Positions 1-7,947 of a DNA stretch of 64,000 bases are shown in pieces (position 1 is the stretch's first letter; each line of letters begins with the position of its first letter). Where the stretch lies: positions 124,001 through 188,000 of the forward strand of contig CACNSR010000002.1 in the NCBI GenBank assembly GCA_902623175.1. The letters are read 5' to 3'. The notes beneath the pieces are model-generated. The model had not been told where the DNA came from and ran no database searches. It saw only the letters and a program-made list of their open reading frames with translations. The stretch is from Halieaceae bacterium. GTDB taxonomy: Bacteria; Pseudomonadota; Gammaproteobacteria; Pseudomonadales; Halieaceae. A program made the translations under genes and the position numbers.

Positions 1-2
1 AT

Positions 3-383
3 CTTGATTTGTGTTGCTGCCACCCGTTGTGGATGGCCACGCAGATTGATCGACGTGTAACCTCAGCTTGGCCACTTACAGTGTCGCAGTGGCTGGAGCG
101 CATGGCTGCCTTGGGCCATGGCGAGGTATTGCCGGCAACATGGGAGCGAGTTGTTCAGGGTATTGTTGATAATAGGCCAGTCGTTGTTCGGGTGGTCGCC
201 GAGCCTTATCAGCCGGGTGAGCGTGTCGGGGTGGCGCCGTCTGATTACGCGCGAGACGAGACAGTAGGCGAACTGGTGTGCCTCGATAAAAATCGGATCG
301 TGATTTCACGAAGTTTGGATTTGGGTCAAGTGGTCTACTTGCACTTTCCCCGGAAGGGGTTTGAGTTGCGACGACTTCAATAA
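3..383 (+). CDS. Glutathione S-transferase family protein, C-terminal part (cut by window edge)
   Basis: The frame is open to the left edge of the window, so only the last ~126 residues are visible. The visible part begins with a pattern seen in the C-terminal helical domain of GST-like proteins (HPLW, then WLERM about 20 residues later). It ends in a short beta-rich tail (PSDYARDE, then HFPRKGFEL) that I associate with a subgroup of proteobacterial GST-like proteins. No start can be chosen, because the TTG near position 9 lies inside this domain. The stop overlaps the end of the convergent AraC-type gene by 7 bp. The family assignment rests on remembered motifs and is moderate. Confidence 0.55.
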   Translation, partial: LDLCCCHPLWMATQIDRRVTSAWPLTVSQWLERMAALGHGEVLPATWERVVQGIVDNRPVVVRVVAEPYQPGERVGVAPSDYARDETVGELVCLDKNRIVISRSLDLGQVVYLHFPRKGFELRRLQ

Positions 384-1408
384 TCTTTGAGGTTTACCAT
401 CGCACGCTGATTTTTGCGCCACTGCGACGGTGACTCCCCTGTCCACTGGATAAACGCGCGGCGAAAGTTGGATACATCGCTGAAGCCTAGGCGCTGCGCT
501 ACGCGATCTACTGACATCTCGGGGTGTCTTAGCAATTGCGTCGCATGTTTGCTTCGAACCGAATCCAACAATGCCTGAAAAGAAGTCGACTCGTCTTGTA
601 ATCGACGACGGTAAGTGCGGGTGCTCAGGTGAAGCATGGAAGCCATTTGATCCAGCCCCGGGTATTGGCCTTCCAGCTTATCGAGTGCCGCCAACGTCCG
701 TTCTGCGCAGCTCGCGTTCTCTGACAAGTCCGCCAGAAGTCGCGCGCACTCTGCGTCATACAGGGCTCTCAGTATTGGATTTGATGTTGGCAGGGGTTCC
801 GTCACCAGCGCCTCAGGTATGCTGAGTTTCGCTTTCTCGGCATTGAAGCGAACCTTATCCCCGAAAATCTCCTCAAAAGCGGTTGTGTCCCGCGGGGCGT
901 CGTATGGTAACGATACTTCGACATCGATCGCCGGTGTTTGTAGCAGATCGGAGAGTGTCTTCTGGGCCGCGGAAAATATGGCCTCGTGGGAAAAGCGTAT
1001 CGATGGGGATGGCCATGCCAAGCTCAGAGTCAGACCGATGCGTCCCGCTTCGAGATCTTTGTAGTGATCGATTTGTGCTTGCCGACCGGTCAGTAGCGGC
1101 CCATAGCGAACAAGCGTATCCAGCACTTCCATGAGATTAGCGCAAGCGAGGAAGGTTTGCCCCACGACTGCGTGGGCGCCCATATTCAGCAGCTGTCCGA
1201 CGGTCAATCCTAGGGAGGGGTCACCCGTTGCCGCCAGCGCGTTTGAGATGACCTGGTCTGCCTCGGCGTCGTCGATGCGTGATCCGGGGCTACTGAGTAC
1301 GCTGAGGTTCAAGCTGGTGTTATGAAAGAGCACTGTAGGGGCACATCCTCGCTCGACCGCGAGTGCCACGAGCACTAAGAGATATTGGCTGGGTATGGAA
1401 GATTCCAT
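377..1408 (-). CDS. AraC-family transcriptional regulator (OruR/ArgR-like, arabinose-binding-like N-terminus)
   Basis: The 343-residue protein has the length and layout of AraC regulators with a ~200-residue N-terminal sensing domain of the Arabinose_bd type. A C-terminal double helix-turn-helix lies at about residues 240-335 (first helix pair near LSTRTYRRRLQ, second near VAQRLGFSDVSNFRRAF, then the usual GESPSQWR end). It is divergent from the diiron/ferredoxin/P450 operon starting at 1509. The ~100-bp gap holds two ATTTGGC repeats 21 bp apart and a perfect palindrome. The natural inference is that it activates that operon in response to a hydrophobic or oxidisable substrate; the ligand is unknown. 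Confidence 0.85.
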   Translation of the reverse strand: MESSIPSQYLLVLVALAVERGCAPTVLFHNTSLNLSVLSSPGSRIDDAEADQVISNALAATGDPSLGLTVGQLLNMGAHAVVGQTFLACANLMEVLDTLVRYGPLLTGRQAQIDHYKDLEAGRIGLTLSLAWPSPSIRFSHEAIFSAAQKTLSDLLQTPAIDVEVSLPYDAPRDTTAFEEIFGDKVRFNAEKAKLSIPEALVTEPLPTSNPILRALYDAECARLLADLSENASCAERTLAALDKLEGQYPGLDQMASMLHLSTRTYRRRLQDESTSFQALLDSVRSKHATQLLRHPEMSVDRVAQRLGFSDVSNFRRAFIQWTGESPSQWRKNQRAMVNLKDY

Positions 1409-1413
1409 GGCTC

Positions 1414-1455
1414 ATTTGGCCATAAATGACCTTTATTTGGCAAGGTGGCACCTTG
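1414..1455. promoter_or_regulatory. Probable AraC-type operator: direct repeat plus palindrome
   Basis: ATTTGGC occurs at 1414-1420 and again at 1435-1441, exactly 21 bp apart (two helical turns), the usual geometry for the two half-sites of an AraC-family protein. Directly after the second copy lies a perfect 7-1-7 inverted repeat, CAAGGTG-G-CACCTTG, at 1441-1455. All of this sits between the divergent regulator (start 1408) and the diiron gene (start 1509). Binding by the adjacent regulator is inferred. Confidence 0.5.
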
Positions 1456-1508
1456 AGTCGCCGTCTGTCCCGACCGAAGATAGTAAAGAGCTTTAAGGAG
1501 ACCGAGCA

Positions 1509-2687
1509 ATGAAAATTGAATGGAGTGAGAAAACTCCTCGGAAAATTCAGCAGTTCCCCGATGCCGAATACCCGAGTGACAACCCGGAGCTAGAGGATCT
1601 GTTGACCAGCACGGATGTGGATCACGTCGCGCAGATCTTCCAGACGCCACTAACTGGCTCCTATAACTGGGACTACTCGGTTCAGGATGATCGCATCAAA
1701 AAGCTGTATGAGCTTGGTAAACAGCTTAACTGGGACCCGCAGATGGACATCAACTGGGACCAACCGTGGCCTGAAGAAGAGCGTCAGGCCGAGTTGATGA
1801 ATCTGCACGATTACCCACCGTACCTTGCGCTATCCGATAAGGAGAAGGATGAATTCTGGCTGCATATGAATGCTTGGTCACTATCGCAGTTCCTGCATGG
1901 TGAGCAGGGTGCCCTTTTGGTTGCCAGTCAGCTCTGTTCCTGTGCGCCAACCTTCAATGCGAAGCTGTATGCCGCGTCTCAGACATTTGACGAAGCGCGA
2001 CATGTCGAGGTCTTTAATCAATACATCCAGAAGCGCATTGGATTGATGTACCCGATCAACACCCACCTGAACAGCATTATCGACAAAATTCTGACGGACC
2101 CGCGGTGGGACCTGAAATTTATCGGCATGCAGATTGTGATCGAGGGGTTGGCATTGTCGGCATTTAATACGACGCGTGAGACAACGCCCGATCCGGTCCT
2201 TAAGGACATTGTTTACCTTGTGACGCGCGATGAGGCCCGGCATGTGACGTTCGGCGTGAATTACCTTGAGGAGTTCGTGCAGACACTGACTGACGAAGAA
2301 CGCGAGGAGCGAGCCCTGTTTGCGTTTGAGGCCTGCGCTATCAGTCGCGAGCGCCTGGTTGCGACGGATGTGTTCCGTCGCTTTGGCTGGGACGTCGAGG
2401 AGAGTCGTCGCAAAGTATTGGATGGCTTCGTGATGTCGACTTTCCGCAACCTGCTTTTTCAGCGAGTGGTGCCCAATCTGAGGAGAATCGGCTTGCTCAC
2501 TGACGGGGTGCGCCCTCGATTTGAGGAGCTGGGTATTCTTGACTACGAGTCGTTGGCTGACGACGGCGACATCGACTGGGCTAAGTTGGAGCGCCCGCTT
2601 GACACCTCAGAGGCCCAGAGCCAGGAGCAGAGCATGCTGGCGGCGTTTCACGAGGCGTTCGAGGCAGAGCAGGCGGTAGCGGGTTAA
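1509..2687 (+). CDS. Diiron ferritin-like (RNR R2-like superfamily) oxygenase or oxidase
   Basis: The 392-residue protein carries a complete four-helix-bundle diiron signature: E132, then E162-A-R-H165, then E212, then E242-A-R-H245. It belongs to the ferritin-like/ribonucleotide-reductase-like superfamily, possibly near the N-oxygenase or fatty-acid-desaturase-like branches; the substrate cannot be read from sequence. A strong AAGGAG ribosome site at 1496-1501 supports the start. It is first in an operon with a [2Fe-2S] ferredoxin and a CYP153-type P450, so it may receive electrons from the same ferredoxin or act on the same hydrophobic substrate. It is soluble, with no signal peptide. Confidence 0.8.
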   Translation: MKIEWSEKTPRKIQQFPDAEYPSDNPELEDLLTSTDVDHVAQIFQTPLTGSYNWDYSVQDDRIKKLYELGKQLNWDPQMDINWDQPWPEEERQAELMNLHDYPPYLALSDKEKDEFWLHMNAWSLSQFLHGEQGALLVASQLCSCAPTFNAKLYAASQTFDEARHVEVFNQYIQKRIGLMYPINTHLNSIIDKILTDPRWDLKFIGMQIVIEGLALSAFNTTRETTPDPVLKDIVYLVTRDEARHVTFGVNYLEEFVQTLTDEEREERALFAFEACAISRERLVATDVFRRFGWDVEESRRKVLDGFVMSTFRNLLFQRVVPNLRRIGLLTDGVRPRFEELGILDYESLADDGDIDWAKLERPLDTSEAQSQEQSMLAAFHEAFEAEQAVAG

Positions 2688-2766
2688 GAGCCGTGGTGAT
2701 AGCCTCTGCCGGGCATTGGGACTCACTGTGGGCCCTTGGCATGAGTCGACGGAGAGGAATGGCAGT

Positions 2767-3081
2767 TTGACGGTAATCACGTTTATTCAGCATGATGGCT
2801 CTGAGCGCATGGTCGACGGCGACCTGGGTTTGTCTTTGATGGAGACCGCGCTAAAACATGATGTGCCGGGGATTGATGCGGACTGTGGGGGAGCAGCCAT
2901 CTGCGGCACCTGCCATTGTTTCGTCGAGGCCTCAGGCGATATGCCGGCGCCTGGCTCACAAGAGACTGCGATGTTGGGGCTCAGACCCGATCGGGCAGAA
3001 AATTCTCGATTGGCGTGCCAGATTTTGGTGTCAGACGGTATGGCGGACATCACGGTGCGGTTGCCTGAGTTTCAGATGTAG
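2767..3081 (+). CDS. [2Fe-2S] ferredoxin, putidaredoxin/adrenodoxin type
   Basis: From a TTG start with GGAGAGG 9 bp upstream (2751-2757) this is a 104-residue protein, the normal size for P450-partner ferredoxins. An ATG at 2716 is in frame but would add 17 unlikely residues. The cluster ligands follow the C-x5-C-x2-C-xn-C pattern: DCGGAAICGTC, then a fourth Cys in LACQI. It sits 49 bp upstream of a CYP153-type P450 and presumably delivers electrons to it. No ferredoxin reductase gene is present nearby, so reduction must come from an enzyme encoded elsewhere. Confidence 0.9.
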   Translation: MTVITFIQHDGSERMVDGDLGLSLMETALKHDVPGIDADCGGAAICGTCHCFVEASGDMPAPGSQETAMLGLRPDRAENSRLACQILVSDGMADITVRLPEFQM

Positions 3082-3130
3082 TACAAATGGGTCGATACTT
3101 TAGCTGTAAAATATTGAATAGATTGATATT

Positions 3131-4390
3131 ATGAATATGCCAATGGGAGCTGCGGTGCCGGATTATCGTGGCATGCCGTTGGAAGATCTGGATGTCTCTG
3201 ATCCACGCATGTTCCAATACGATCATTGGCACGACTTGTTTGCTAGACTCCGCCAGGAGTGCCCCATCCACTATCAGCCTGATAGTCCCGCAGGTCCTTT
3301 CTGGTCCGTCACTCGCTACGAGGATATCGTTGCAATCGAGCGCGATACCGCGACTTTTTCCTCGGAGCCCTCCATCGCCATTATCGATCCAGAGCCCGAT
3401 ATGATTCTGAAGATGTTCATTGCGATGGATCCTCCTGAGCATGATGATCAACGTCGCGCAGTGCATCATGCGGTGGCACCTCGCAATCTTCAGGAATTCG
3501 AGGTTCTGATCCGTGAGCGGACTAGCGAAGCGTTGGACTCGTTGCCCGAAAACGAGCCGTTTGATTGGGTCAAGCTGGTGAGCCGAGACCTCACTACAAA
3601 AATGCTGGCCACGCTGTTTGATTTTCCTTGGGAGGAGCGCGATAAGCTAACGGAATGGTCTGACACGTTTACCTCGGATGTCAGGATCACTGCCGGTGAG
3701 GGCTACACTCGGGAGATCATTATTGGACATATTACAGCTTGCTTGCAGCGCTTCACTGAGTTGTGGCATGAGCGAAAAGGTGACGGCAAAGAAGCGTTTG
3801 ATCTGATTCGTTTGCTTCAAGCGGACCCTAATACTGAAAACATGGTGGATGACCCGCTGACCTATATGGGCAACATCATGCTCTTGATCGTTGGGGGGAA
3901 TGACACGACTCGGAATTCCATGTCGGGTGGCGTGGTGTTTTTGAATCAGTTTCCGGATGAAATGGCGAAGGTGCGGCAGAACTCGGATCTCATACCGTCC
4001 ATGGTTTCTGAGATCATTCGTTATCAGACACCGCTTCCCCATATGCGCCGCACCACGACCCGTGATGTAGAACTCAATGGTCGAAAAATTGCGAAAGGCG
4101 AGAAAGTGGTGCTGTGGTTTGTGTCGGGTAACTACGACGAGGCGGTGATTGAGCGGCCGAATGACTTCTGGATTGATCGCCCAAGTGTGCGCAACCACCT
4201 GTCCTTCGGTGCCGGCATCCACCGCTGTATGGGTAATCGTTTGGCTGAGATGCAATTGCGCATACTTTGGGAGGAAGCGCTACAACGCTTTGAAACCATA
4301 GAGGTCGTCGGTGAGCCAAAGCGCACCTGTAATCTCTTCATTAGAGGGTTCACTGAGCTGCCGGTTAAGGTCACGCGATTTCAGTCCTGA
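3131..4390 (+). CDS. Cytochrome P450, CYP153-like (terminal alkane/alkyl hydroxylase)
   Basis: This 419-residue soluble P450 has an I-helix GGNDTT at 255-260 followed by RNSMSGGV, the E294-I-I-R297 pair, and the heme loop FGAGIHRCMG with Cys366. The phrase VGGNDTTRNSMSGGV and the MDPPEHDDQRR segment are typical of CYP153, known for omega-hydroxylation of medium-chain alkanes and fatty acids. Subfamily assignment is from memory of motifs. The start is an ATG in an AT-rich leader with no strong ribosome site. It is last in the operon after the diiron protein and ferredoxin, and is probably controlled by the divergent AraC-type regulator. Confidence 0.88.
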   Translation: MNMPMGAAVPDYRGMPLEDLDVSDPRMFQYDHWHDLFARLRQECPIHYQPDSPAGPFWSVTRYEDIVAIERDTATFSSEPSIAIIDPEPDMILKMFIAMDPPEHDDQRRAVHHAVAPRNLQEFEVLIRERTSEALDSLPENEPFDWVKLVSRDLTTKMLATLFDFPWEERDKLTEWSDTFTSDVRITAGEGYTREIIIGHITACLQRFTELWHERKGDGKEAFDLIRLLQADPNTENMVDDPLTYMGNIMLLIVGGNDTTRNSMSGGVVFLNQFPDEMAKVRQNSDLIPSMVSEIIRYQTPLPHMRRTTTRDVELNGRKIAKGEKVVLWFVSGNYDEAVIERPNDFWIDRPSVRNHLSFGAGIHRCMGNRLAEMQLRILWEEALQRFETIEVVGEPKRTCNLFIRGFTELPVKVTRFQS

Positions 4391-4473
4391 CCCCGCTCAA
4401 GCTTTCCCTTTAGAGACAAAGCCTGCAGGGCTGGCTCTCAGAGTCGCTCAGGCGCGCGTATGACACCCCCATT

Positions 4474-5244
4474 GTGACCGCATCACGTCCCAGTCGATCG
4501 TTAATAGCCGCCGGTATCGATGGGTGCCGGGCTGGATGGGTCTGCGCAGGTTGGGACGGTGAAGGCTGGTCTCTGGACTGCTTGCCGACCCTTGAGTCGA
4601 TCTTGCCGATGTTGGCGCCCCGGGCAACTGTCTGCATCGACATCCCCATAGGGCTCTCTAGTGACGGATTCCGGGCCTGCGACCGCGCTGCGAGGCAGTT
4701 GCTTGGCAAGCGCAGTAGTAGTGTGTTTCCCGTGCCGCCAAGGTTGGCGTTGGCACCGCTCACATACGAGGAGATCAATCTCGCGAGTAAGGCGCAGTGT
4801 GGAAAAGGTGTCAGCAAGCAGGCGTTTTATCTGCTACCTAAGATTCGAGAGGCAGAGGCGCTCCTGCGTTCATCCTGCAGCGATGACTCGGATTGGCTGG
4901 AGACTCATCCGGAGCTCTGTTTCAGCAGCTTTAATGGGGCCATGCCGATGAGAGATAACAAGAAGACCGACGCAGGGTTTCGCGAGCGGAAAAGTGTTTT
5001 GGCTAGTCATGTACCGGCTCGAACCATTGACCGGCTGCTTCGAGATTTAATGGCGATAGTGCCGCGCGCACAGTGCGCGAGGGACGATATGTTAGACGCG
5101 TTAGTCTGTGGCGCTGTAGCGCGCCTTGATGCTGCAGGGCGCGACTGTCTACCCTTGGGCGGGCAGGAGTTTGATGAAGTAGGACTACCCATGCGAATTT
5201 GTTATCCAATAACCACATATCCCAGTGAAATGAGCAGTGCCTGA
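4474..5244 (+). CDS. DUF429 domain protein
   Basis: The 256-residue protein starts with GTG. Its first strand AAGIDGCRAGWV and the CIDIPIGL segment (about residues 51-60) match the DUF429 family, thought to have an RNase H-like fold with acidic residues near the N-terminus (D16 and D55 here). The molecular function of the family is not established. Its stop overlaps the start of the PepSY gene by 8 bp, suggesting translational coupling, although the functional link is unclear. Confidence 0.7.
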   Translation: MTASRPSRSLIAAGIDGCRAGWVCAGWDGEGWSLDCLPTLESILPMLAPRATVCIDIPIGLSSDGFRACDRAARQLLGKRSSSVFPVPPRLALAPLTYEEINLASKAQCGKGVSKQAFYLLPKIREAEALLRSSCSDDSDWLETHPELCFSSFNGAMPMRDNKKTDAGFRERKSVLASHVPARTIDRLLRDLMAIVPRAQCARDDMLDALVCGAVARLDAAGRDCLPLGGQEFDEVGLPMRICYPITTYPSEMSSA

Positions 5245-5938
5245 GTTCGCTGGCAATCATCCGCTGCGGAAGCAACGCAGACTGAGACGATGGCATCGCC
5301 TCGTCGCGCTGGTGACGTCGTGTCAGCTGTTACTCTGGACCCTGAGCGGCCTATATTTTGCATTCATTGATATCGATTATGTGCGCGGCCACCAGTTCAA
5401 AAAAAGTAGTCCGCCGACTCAGTTGGACTTGTCGAAGTTGACGGCTGGATTGGTATCGGCCAACAAAGTTGTGATTCAGGAGCGCATTGCTGGCGAGCTC
5501 ATAGTCGGTGTAATAACTGATGGCGGAGTGCAGTGGCTGGGCGAGCAGGGTCTGCCCATCGCAGCGCTCACTGCGGAGCAGGCGTTGACGCTCGGTAATG
5601 AGAGAACCGTCATCAAGCCCAATCAGGTTGAGTGGGTCGACACCGACATACTTGGCAGTGAGTATCGCGGAGTGCCCCTGCCGCTGTGGCGGTTGTGGAG
5701 AGCGGAAGATCCTGACCGGGTCGCCTATGTTGATGCGATGTCGGGAGAAGTGACCGTGGTGCGACATGACGCGTGGCGATGGTGGGACTTCTTATGGTCG
5801 CTACACATCATGAGCTATGAGGATCGGGATACGATCGGCACGTGGCTATTAAGGATTTTTTCATTGCTCGCGCTGGCTACCGCGGTGTTGGGATTTTGGT
5901 TGTTCCTTCACACCCGTATCCGCCGCACTTCTCAATAG
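5237..5938 (+). CDS. PepSY-domain membrane protein
   Basis: From a GTG start this gives 233 residues: a basic N-terminus, a membrane helix at about 22-45 (LLLWTLSGLYFAF), a periplasmic stretch that includes the PepSY-type segment ending RVAYVDAMSGEV, and a second helix near 205-227. The WRWWDFLWSLHIM segment before the last helix is typical of PepSY_TM/PiuB-like proteins, often linked to iron uptake or ferric reduction. It is shorter than four-helix PepSY_TM proteins. Its 3' end overlaps the convergent MerT-like gene by 7 bp. Confidence 0.75.
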   Translation: MPEFAGNHPLRKQRRLRRWHRLVALVTSCQLLLWTLSGLYFAFIDIDYVRGHQFKKSSPPTQLDLSKLTAGLVSANKVVIQERIAGELIVGVITDGGVQWLGEQGLPIAALTAEQALTLGNERTVIKPNQVEWVDTDILGSEYRGVPLPLWRLWRAEDPDRVAYVDAMSGEVTVVRHDAWRWWDFLWSLHIMSYEDRDTIGTWLLRIFSLLALATAVLGFWLFLHTRIRRTSQ

Positions 5939-6312
5939 AATATGTGCACCCAGATATAAGCGAAGAACACTCCTGTCACGTACGCCACCCAGGCGCCTGA
6001 TAACAGCCAGACGTTGCTTCGGCGCAGCCGCGCACAGGCCGCGGCTTTGATTGGGTCTGCAGGGCAGGGCGCAGAGCGCTGTTGCCACCACAGTAGGGTG
6101 CTCGCGGCCATCAGTCCGCCCGACAGGACGAATAAGATATTTTTGTGAGTTGAGAGCCACATGATGCCGGGTATGGCGGCCGTGAGTCCCGCCATCACGG
6201 CGCCGGCGCCGATCGAGATTAGAAGCGCGGGCAGTGCACAGCACAGTAACGTCGAAGCGCTGCCGAAAAGGGCCAGAGAGGGCGCGATGCTGTCTCGCCA
6301 ATCACCTCTCAC
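5932..6312 (-). CDS. MerT-like metal transport membrane protein
   Basis: The 126-residue protein has three or four predicted membrane helices. A vicinal Cys pair in the first helix is at C24-C25 (STLLCCALP), the same position as in MerT. Two further Cys in the central loop (C83 and C93, APCPADPIKAAAC) correspond to the second MerT pair. MerT passes Hg(II) across the inner membrane from periplasmic MerP. Here the upstream regulator has Cu(I)-type ligands, so copper is the more likely cargo. The start is GTG, overlapping the preceding stop by 3-4 bp. It is last in the operon. Confidence 0.65.
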   Translation of the reverse strand: MRGDWRDSIAPSLALFGSASTLLCCALPALLISIGAGAVMAGLTAAIPGIMWLSTHKNILFVLSGGLMAASTLLWWQQRSAPCPADPIKAAACARLRRSNVWLLSGAWVAYVTGVFFAYIWVHIFY

Positions 6313-6776
6313 GATGCGCCGCCAAGTGCCGCGTCACCACGGCGTACCTCAGCGATCCGATAGCCTGCCTGGACGGCAAGATCTGTAATAGTCTGATCGT
6401 TCATCGAAGCGCCGGGCACCAGCACCAAGTTGAGCGCTTTGGTATCGAGGTCGACGTAGATTGCGGCGACTTCCTCTCGTTTGCTGAAGATCTTGTTCAT
6501 GGCCAACGCACAGAAGTCACAGACGACACCGAGTACGTCTGCCACGATGGGTTCTCCGCCGTCAGCCAGAGCAGATTCAATGTCTTCGGTGCGGGTTAGA
6601 ACCGGTCCATCACTAGCGCCACGGCCACTGTTGGCAGCATGGCTTGAGTTAGCCTCTTCGTGGTCATGCATGTCGTGTGTCGCATGATTCGCGTTATCGT
6701 GCTGCGGCTGCGCCGCAGAAGGCAGGCAGAAGCAAAGTGCGGTGGTCATGACGATGGTTTTCATCAGCAACTTCAT
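6309..6776 (-). CDS. Secreted heavy-metal-associated (MerP/HMA-like) protein with His-rich linker
   Basis: The ATG at 6776 has GGGAG 7 bp upstream and gives 155 residues. A Sec signal peptide (MKLLMKTIVMTTALCFCLPSAA) is followed by a His/Asp-rich linker (HATHDMHDHEE). A C-terminal HMA-like domain then carries the metal motif VCDFCALAMNKIF, with Cys86 and Cys89. It is presumably a periplasmic metal carrier that hands ions to the adjacent MerT-like protein. The CDFC core is not the usual GMTCxxC, so the domain is divergent. It overlaps the MerT-like gene by 4 bp. Confidence 0.65.
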   Translation of the reverse strand: MKLLMKTIVMTTALCFCLPSAAQPQHDNANHATHDMHDHEEANSSHAANSGRGASDGPVLTRTEDIESALADGGEPIVADVLGVVCDFCALAMNKIFSKREEVAAIYVDLDTKALNLVLVPGASMNDQTITDLAVQAGYRIAEVRRGDAALGGAS

Positions 6777-6790
6777 CGTAATGCTCCCTC

Positions 6791-7438
6791 TCAAAAACGG
6801 TAGGTAAAATTAAATAGCGGTTGGTTAACTGTGAGGTTGTAGCCGGCTTCGACAAGCAGTGGTCCTTTGAAAAAGCGCACTAAGGGGGTGGCGGTGACCG
6901 AGTCTGGCTCGGAGGTGCGATGATCAATCTCTAGTATCATCCAGGTATGAAGATCGCCGCTGTCGCCCTCATACGGCGCAAATCCAGCGCGGAAAACCTG
7001 CATAAATTGATTTGCGTGGTGGCCGGCCTCTAGATAGCGGTTTCGATATCCGACGAGGAGAGACCGCGTCTCCCAGTCGGCCATTACGCCTCCGTAAATC
7101 GCCATCTGATCAGATTGAGGGTTGCCATTGATCCCGGAGGCAACCCCGATACCGCCGTGGAAGTACAAATTTCCCTGATAGTCAGCGCCAAACCATCTTT
7201 TTGCTAAAAAGGTGGGATGCACGCTGTAGAGTGCAAAATCTGAGTCACGATTCACCTCCGTTTTAAATCCTAGTGACATAGTCGGAGACGGGGTGTAGTG
7301 TGCGAGCGCCGAGCTGGATTGCCGATCCGATTCCTCTATCACGGTCCAGCCGCCCGCGTAAGAGACTGGGCGGGCGAGAGTCACCATGGATATCAGGCAT
7401 CCCAGTGTCAGAGGGAGTGCCGTGCGCACTACCGTCAC
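6791..7438 (-). CDS. Small outer-membrane-like protein of the metal operon
   Basis: This 215-residue protein has a GTG start overlapping the csoR-type stop in a GTGA junction. It has an N-terminal signal sequence (ALPLTLGCLISMVTLARPVSYA). The rest is a run of alternating, Tyr/Phe-rich strands ending in a C-terminal FNFTYRF, the terminal aromatic being typical of beta-barrel outer-membrane proteins. I do not recognise the family. Its place between the regulator and the metal carrier suggests a role in metal passage or sensing at the cell surface. Confidence 0.6.
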   Translation of the reverse strand: MTVVRTALPLTLGCLISMVTLARPVSYAGGWTVIEESDRQSSSALAHYTPSPTMSLGFKTEVNRDSDFALYSVHPTFLAKRWFGADYQGNLYFHGGIGVASGINGNPQSDQMAIYGGVMADWETRSLLVGYRNRYLEAGHHANQFMQVFRAGFAPYEGDSGDLHTWMILEIDHRTSEPDSVTATPLVRFFKGPLLVEAGYNLTVNQPLFNFTYRF

Positions 7439-7710
7439 TTTTTCTTTCCTGTAAGGATGGAGACCAGCTCGGTCACCTTTTCCCTGCGCTCACCGGTCTC
7501 GCCAGCCTCGAGCGCGTGTTGTACGCAGGTATCAACGTGGTCATCGATAATCAATTTTTCCAGGCTGCTTAGCGCAGAGCGAGCGGCCTGCACCTGTCGT
7601 ACCACGTCGATGCAGTAGCGATCCTCGGCCACCATTTTTCGCACGGCCCTGATCTGACCTTCTATGCGTGCTAGGCGGGCATCTGCTTTATGCTGCGTTT
7701 TGCCTCTCAC
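7435..7710 (-). CDS. CsoR/RcnR/FrmR-family metal-responsive repressor, Cu(I)-type ligands
   Basis: The 91-residue all-helical protein starts at GTG with AGGAG 8 bp upstream. Cys33, His58 and Cys62 have the spacing (25, 4) of the C-H-C Cu(I) site in CsoR (C36-H61-C65 in the Mycobacterium protein), unlike the H-C-H-H set of RcnR or the FrmR pattern. Derepression by Cu(I) is therefore likely. It heads the four-gene operon and probably represses its own promoter through the GC-centred palindromes at 7732-7760 and 7772-7788. Confidence 0.85.
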   Translation of the reverse strand: MRGKTQHKADARLARIEGQIRAVRKMVAEDRYCIDVVRQVQAARSALSSLEKLIIDDHVDTCVQHALEAGETGERREKVTELVSILTGKKK

Positions 7711-7731
7711 TCAAAGATCTCCTGATTGAAA

Positions 7732-7760
7732 GCTACAATACCCCATGGAGGTATTGTAGC
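7732..7760. promoter_or_regulatory. CsoR-type operator palindrome 1
   Basis: Perfect 11-bp arms GCTACAATACC (7732-7742) and GGTATTGTAGC (7750-7760) flank a 7-bp centre. On the minus strand TACAAT within the arm could be the -10 of the csoR-type operon, so binding would block the promoter. The ATACC...GGTAT core resembles known CsoR/RcnR sites. Assignment to the adjacent repressor is inferred. Confidence 0.65.
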
Positions 7761-7771
7761 TGGATTTCAGT

Positions 7772-7788
7772 ATACCCCCCATGGGTAT
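7772..7788. promoter_or_regulatory. CsoR-type operator palindrome 2
   Basis: ATACCC (7772-7777) and GGGTAT (7783-7788) flank CCCAT. The core matches that of the first palindrome and lies 40 bp upstream on the operon side. Two sites suggest cooperative repression, or control of the divergent thioesterase gene as well. Confidence 0.55.
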
Positions 7789-7947
7789 TCAGTCCAACGG
7801 CGACAAGATGATTTCGAGTGCTATCGGGGTCAGCTCCGGCGGCGTCTGAACCTCAGGCCGCTGGCTTGTTGGCGAAAGCGATATGTGCGAAGGCTAATCT
7901 CCGACGTATTTTGGCGCGTATAGGGATGCACAATCGAGGAGTTGGGT

